Source of the DNA: Diabrotica undecimpunctata
Taxonomy: Eukaryota; Arthropoda; Insecta; Coleoptera; Chrysomelidae
Assembly: GCF_040954645.1 (NCBI RefSeq)
Contig: NC_092805.1
Coordinates: 73,269,186-73,333,185 of the forward strand
DNA: 64,000 bases
Direction of reading: 5' to 3'
The translations under genes and the position numbers were made by a program. Below, one piece after another: positions 59,235-64,000 of the stretch. Each line of letters opens with the position of its first letter. Position 1 is the stretch's first letter. The notes under the pieces were generated by a model. The model did no database searches, was not told the origin of the DNA, and saw only the letters and a list, made by a program, of their open reading frames with translations.

Positions 59235-59930
59235 ATACAGTATTGATCAAAAATTGCTTCAAAAATAAAACGAATTTTAGCGTTAATAATAAGTATATAG
59301 TAACATACGAGATATATGGCACTATGGATGTTAATATATATATATTATATTCTATAAGCAAATTTGCATTTATTGGCCTAAAAAAGGCGTCTGACGCAGT
59401 AAAAAACAAACAATCAGTCGAATCCTAACATGTGACACATCAAATGAAAGGGGAAGATTTAACGAATATACTAAGATAGAAAACAAAACATATCGAATAC
59501 TAAAAAGGCACTGTACATTATCTTTGCTATTAATGAACTTAGCGACATACGTCATACAATATGATACTATAGACGATAATAGACACTCTAAAAGATCAAT
59601 TTACATTTATTGGGCTAAAGAAGGCCTCTGACACACTAAAAACAAACATCCAGTCGGAGCCTAACATGTGATATATCAAATGAAAGCTAACGGAGGATCA
59701 AATGAAAAGGAGGAGCTAACGAATATATTGTGACAGAAAAACAAAACATGACCACTAATAAAAGGGCACTATACATAATTTTTAATAATAATAAAAGTAT
59801 AGTGAAATACGTTATATAATAGGGTACTACTGATGATAATAGATTTATCCTATAAGACAAATTTTAATTTTTTACTCGAAGACGACCTATGACTGAGTAT
59901 AAAATATAGTGATAATTAAGCGTTCACTTT
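59235..59930. repeat. Tandem satellite, ~240-260-bp unit, reverse orientation of 40526-41290
   Basis: TTTATTGG.CTAAA.AAGGC marks units at 59365 and 59606, and a diverged one near 59864. CGAATCCTAACATGTGACA and TAACGAATATACTAAGATAG correspond to the reverse complement of the left satellite. Units here are more diverged from each other than on the left. Confidence 0.82.
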
Positions 59931-60040
59931 TCATCGTTTTACATCGCTGTTTTAACATTTTTAAAAAATTTCTATTTATCAATGATTTTTACATGTCTTT
60001 ATATGGGATCAAAAAGTGCGTAAAGCGATAAAAAACGATG

Positions 60041-60079
60041 AAAAAGCGATGAAAAGCGACAATTTTTTCATCGCTTTTT
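60041..60079. repeat. Perfect 15-bp hairpin
   Basis: AAAAAGCGATGAAAA (60041-60055) and TTTTCATCGCTTTTT (60065-60079), 9-base loop. The neighbourhood (59940-60120) is rich in GCGAT(G/A)AAAA words. Confidence 0.85.
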
Positions 60080-60139
60080 ATTTCTTTTTTTACCGCTTTT
60101 AAAAAACGATAAAATCGATCGCATTCTTCCAATTACATG

Positions 60140-60425
60140 TCTCTGTCACGTCAAATACCAGGTCAAGTGCCCCTGTCAACGTAATTCAGTTTAGACATAG
60201 TTTCGATAGGTAATTTATTAGGTTAGCTCGTGTCACGCGTCACGTCAAAACGTCACTTTTACGTCCAAACGTCACGTTTTAACATCAAAATGTCACCCGC
60301 CACGTCAAAACGCTACACATCACGTATAAAAGTCACATTTTCATGTGAAGACACCACGCGTCACGTCAAAATGTCACGCATCACGTCAAAAACGTCACGT
60401 TTTAAAGTCAACACGTCACACCTTA
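60140..60425. repeat. Degenerate ACGTCA-rich array
   Basis: More than a dozen irregularly spaced GTCACGTCA/ACGTCAC words, mostly on the plus strand, with TTTTA and CAAAA spacers. ACGTCA is the half-site of the CRE (TGACGT). Confidence 0.75.
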
Positions 60426-60496
60426 CAGATATATAAGATGGGAGTAAAGCGTCTTTTCGTCTCTTGAGTAAAGTTATTAAAATTAGTAGTACCACC

Positions 60497-61701
60497 TTAT
60501 TAAAATAGTTTAACTAGTAATTCTAAATAATTTCACAAATCACCTCACAGTTAAACGGTACTAATTAAAAAAACAAATACCTAAAACAGTTAAATAAATT
60601 CTAAAAAACTGGTCGATTCCAAACACCGCGATGACGTCACCGACAAGTCTTAACTTGTCTTTCACGCTTTAAAAAATAGGTATCAATGACTACTTCGTCT
60701 ATTACTAAAGAATATTGCTTCGCAAGACCTATAAATAATCAACCGTTCTAAAAATAGCAACGGTTACTTACTTACATTGATAAAGCAAGATTTAGCGTCG
60801 TGAACTTTAAAAATAGTATTTATATCTTATTTTTATAATTATTCTGATAACTGAAATAGTTATTTTAAATACAGTTTTCCATATTTTCTTAATCAGTGCT
60901 ATTATTATTATTATTTGAAGTTATAGCGTGGGTCACGTGACCTAGGGTGGAAACGTATAAAAGGTCCGCATGTCACCTCGGGGGAATAAATAAGGGTCTA
61001 ACCACCTTCTGTTGTCTCCGGGTGCTCTGTAGAGGGCTTCGAATATACTATCGAGAGCTCCCCTACTTAAGTCCATTTTCGGGTTATGGACTTGGAAAAT
61101 ATTTATCTTCGGTGTCTTGCCTTGAAAAAGGCAAGATATTTCTTACATGACAATTTCTTCGTCGAAATAAAACAGCAAATTAAGTTGAAACAATTCTCAG
61201 CCACAGAGTATGGTAAATAAATGCAGGAAGCAGAGCCCCGAGAGCACTAAGCTCTCGGAGAGCCCGTGAGGGACTGACTTGCTGACCTGAAAATCGCTAA
61301 TATTTATATGCGCTGTTCGAGCGATAAATAGGGATTTCCAGGTCAAGAGCCAATGGGAAAATTCGAGGCGGGGCGATGCGCATCGAAATGCGTACTAGTC
61401 CACAGACTATGGCATTCGATGACACGCAAAAGATGATTTACTCTCATTTTTTATCAATCAGTTCTGGCGTTAAGACGTGCTCTCTTATCAGCTCTTGCTC
61501 TTATCTGCTCTTGCGGTAAGTGTGCAAAATTTTTAAATTTTTGAAAAATAGATATTGCATTTTCAATTTTGAATTTGTACACGTTTTTTTGAAAAAATCT
61601 TTGGAAATTTTTTTAACTTTTATACTTTAAATAATTTTAAAAATTTTAGGTTCTCACGTTTATTTTTTGAAATGGTCCACAATTGATCATTAAAATTTTT
61701 A
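60497..61701 (+). other. Terminus and 5' region of the right polymerase element
   Basis: 60497-60870 and 60876-60985 match the left copy (39777-40107 and 30390-30529 reversed) and are contiguous here, giving the uninterrupted order. 60986-61425 differs from the left copy and has two strong hairpins (61115-61136, 61238-61258). 61430-61700 matches again, with CTCTTGCG|GTAAGT (intron start 61516) retained. No ORF. Confidence 0.65.
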
Positions 61702-63043
61702 ATGCGTAGGTTCATAACTACATTTTGTGCGTACCTTCATAGCTTACAGCTCTCTTGTGAGCAGCATACATTGGGTTCTCTTAGTCATGGCGAAGAGAAT
61801 TTGAAAAATCTGTTGGAAAATGCACTGAATGATGCAAAGAGACTACAAAAAAGGTGATAAAATTAACATAATTGCCCACAATGACAATTTCAATCATCCG
61901 ATATCGACAAAAGTAACCACAGAAGACAATATGGACAATTTATTGCAGCAACTTGAAAATATACTAACATCTAACAATACTATTCTCTTGGCTGACAGAA
62001 AATTCGATATCCAAATCATTAAGATGCTTAGGGGTAGCGGTTGTCGTAGAATGATAAATTTGTCAGAGGATCGTCAAACCAAAAAGAGCATTGCACGGAT
62101 TGTTAATACTGATAATCTTTGTGGGGCCCGAGCAATCGTAACTGCTCTTACATACGTCACAACAGAGATTTTGGGGTACAAATTGATCAAAAGGGATACT
62201 CGGAGCATACGCGATGGACGAACACTGCAGACTGTTTTGGCTAAAAAACTTTACAACCTCTTGGGTGGTTACTATGACGAGGGTTTCACGCTCTCCGATT
62301 TTAAACAGGCTGCGAAGCTTTTGGATGTTCAAATAAAAATTATATGTGCAGAAAATTTTAATACGGGTCTATACGGTACCAACTTTTACTGCAGCAAGTG
62401 CGACAACGCGTATCAAAGCAAGCACAAATGCCGGAAGGCCCCGTTGTGTACGATTTGTAAACAACCTGAACATGACTTGGCTACGCAAAATAAAATCCGC
62501 TGTGAACTTGGTAATAGATTTTGTTTTAATAAAAATTGTTTGGACAAACACACAGAAAATTGCAAAGAAGTATTTAAATGCACCACCTGTAATACGCTGT
62601 GTAAGAGGGAAAAATAGCATGAATGTGGCTACTTGATGTGCAGGAATTGTAACACATTTGTAGAAATAGTTACGCATCAATGTTACATGATGAAAAAACC
62701 CGCCTAAGGAGGATTTTGCAAAGTACCGTGCGTATGTAATAGTCGTAGTAATGAAGAAAATATGGGTTGTCGGAAGCATTATAAAACACGTCAAGATCCA
62801 TGCCAATGCAACGGACTCTCTAACAGCCCCATAAATCGTTGCACATATACAGAAAAGTATTTTTTCGATTACGAAGCAATGCAAGCCACCGGTATACACG
62901 TTCCAAATCTGATAATTGCCCACGATTTTGAAGGAAAGAAATTTGTTTTTAAAGATAACGATGAGTTTTGGAAATTATTAATAGCCCAGTCTGGTTATAC
63001 AAAAATCATCGATTTCACGGCAAAATGTTTCGCAGATATCTGA
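61702..63043 (+). pseudogene. Protein-primed family B DNA polymerase, N-terminal part (right copy)
   Basis: ATG 61702 (MRRFITTFCAYLHSLQLSC), frame break at about 61848, then HNDNFNHPISTKVTTEDN, NLCGARAIVTALTYV, a deletion of about 29 codons relative to the left copy after AENFNT, and the Cys/His cluster CRKAPLCTICKQPEHDL and CFNKNCLDKHTENC. Stops at about 62617 and 62704. Exonuclease region TEKYFFDYEAMQATGIHVP (the DxE motif is intact), HDFEGKKFVFKDNDEFWKLL, then truncation at 63043 (KCFADI). The polymerase palm is absent. Confidence 0.87.
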
Positions 63044-64000
63044 AGCTTTTAAGACATAGGTTGGGGTTACTAGATGACGAATAGATAAAAAGATACTCCT
63101 ATTTTTACCTTGCTTTTTTTTAAACAATAATTTATGGTCAGAATTTGATTTTTTATCATTAAGTTTTTCCCTTATAATTTAAATAAACAATATTTATACC
63201 ATTTTTTTATATCAAGAATATCTTCATTTTCCCGTTTTTTCAATTAAAATTGATAAATAATTTACGGAGATATTAGCAAAAAAGCAGTTTTTTTGCACTA
63301 ATTTATAAATTTAATTAATTTTTTTATTAACAAAATAAAATGTTATTAATACATTTCAACATTGAAGAATTACCGTCCTTTAAATTTGTGCGAAATTTCC
63401 CCCCGATCGGTCAAATAGTTTAAAAGTTATTTAATTTGTTTATCCCTGGGACTAATTATTTAAACCATTGAACTTGCCCTATGAATGATGCTAGACACAT
63501 TTAACAAATCTCATAGGATTCTTTTAAGACTTATACTATCTCAGAAGTTAAATGAATATTGAGTTTTCATCGAAATTATTTACAAAATAAACGTTTGAAA
63601 AAGGGGTATGTTTTTTACTTATAAACAATTGTAATAACTTCTATATTTTTCAAGCTACAGACTTGTACGTACAACCATTATATAGCTGGTAAAAAACTCA
63701 CATTTAACAAAAAAAATAAACCTTCTATGAACAATAGGAACGAAGGTAGCGACAATTTTTTTGTTAATTATATCTCCATTGTTTATAAACATTAAGAAGT
63801 AAAATTTGCACAAATTTTGAATGAAAATCTAAACTTTATATTGAATTTTATAGCTATAAAATTCATCCAATTTTTCGAAACTTAAAACCTTTCGAAACGA
63901 AGTTACTTTCGAAACATCGACATAGGAAAGTGGAGGGAAAACTGTTTTAGCTCCTCGTTGCAAAATTTAATATTATGGTTACGGATTTATCATTCAAAAG
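63044..64000. other. Right-end interval without a recognised gene
   Basis: Very AT-rich, no supported feature. A short TTTCGAAAC-type cluster occurs at 63876-63915. Confidence 0.5.

Noticed and set aside
59940..60120. Link between the GCGATAAA words here and the AGCGATAAGCGA words at 400-690
   Set aside because: Only short words are shared and no extended alignment was found.

Overview
This is an AT-rich eukaryotic window made almost entirely of transposable elements nested inside one another. The mixture of BEL/Pao, Gypsy, Jockey/CR1-type LINEs, Penelope-like (PLE), hAT, P-element-like (THAP), pogo/Tigger, IS630/Tc1-type and Maverick/Polinton-type polymerase elements, with short introns and long TA and GT microsatellites, suggests an arthropod, most likely an insect. 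I cannot name the species. I see no complete host gene. Two short open stretches (1-183 plus; 18890-19176 minus) could be terminal exons of something I do not recognise.

Layout, left to right. 0-6 kb: minisatellite, LINE 3' ends, and a spliced THAP/P-element-type transposase relic (minus strand) cut by LINE fragments. 6.18-8.14 kb: a hAT element with 16-bp inverted ends and a perfect 8-bp target duplication. 8.87-18.5 kb: a Penelope-like element with inverted outer arms, split by a BEL/Pao retrotransposon (10478-17221; 5-bp duplication GTTAT). A 324-bp insert in its endonuclease carries a near-ideal hammerhead ribozyme fold. 19.3-20.6 kb: about 654 uninterrupted GT units. 21.5-24.1 kb: a decayed LINE, a tRNA-like SINE head and a second LINE scrap.

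25.4-40.1 kb: a protein-primed family B DNA polymerase element (minus strand), split by a Gypsy element (30530-39776; 4-bp duplication CTAT), which is itself split by an almost full-length LINE (30839-34890) and an LTR-like insert (37272-38410). The 3' end of this Gypsy encodes a macro (ADP-ribose-binding/hydrolase) domain fused behind the integrase, the most unusual coding feature here. 40.5-41.3 kb: a ~239-bp tandem satellite. 42.5-55.8 kb: a second Gypsy with open gag and pol and ~1.8-kb LTRs, one interrupted by an IS630/Tc1-type transposon. 55.8-58.4 kb: a pogo/Tigger element with two changed catalytic residues and palindromic subterminal motifs. 59.2-63.0 kb: the ~240-bp satellite and the polymerase element again, both in the opposite orientation to their left copies.

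The genes do not form a host pathway. They are separate selfish elements whose insertion order can be read from duplications: PLE before BEL; polymerase element before Gypsy-1 before LINE; Gypsy-2 LTR before the IS630-type element. Joins, domain calls and repeat alignments were made by eye.
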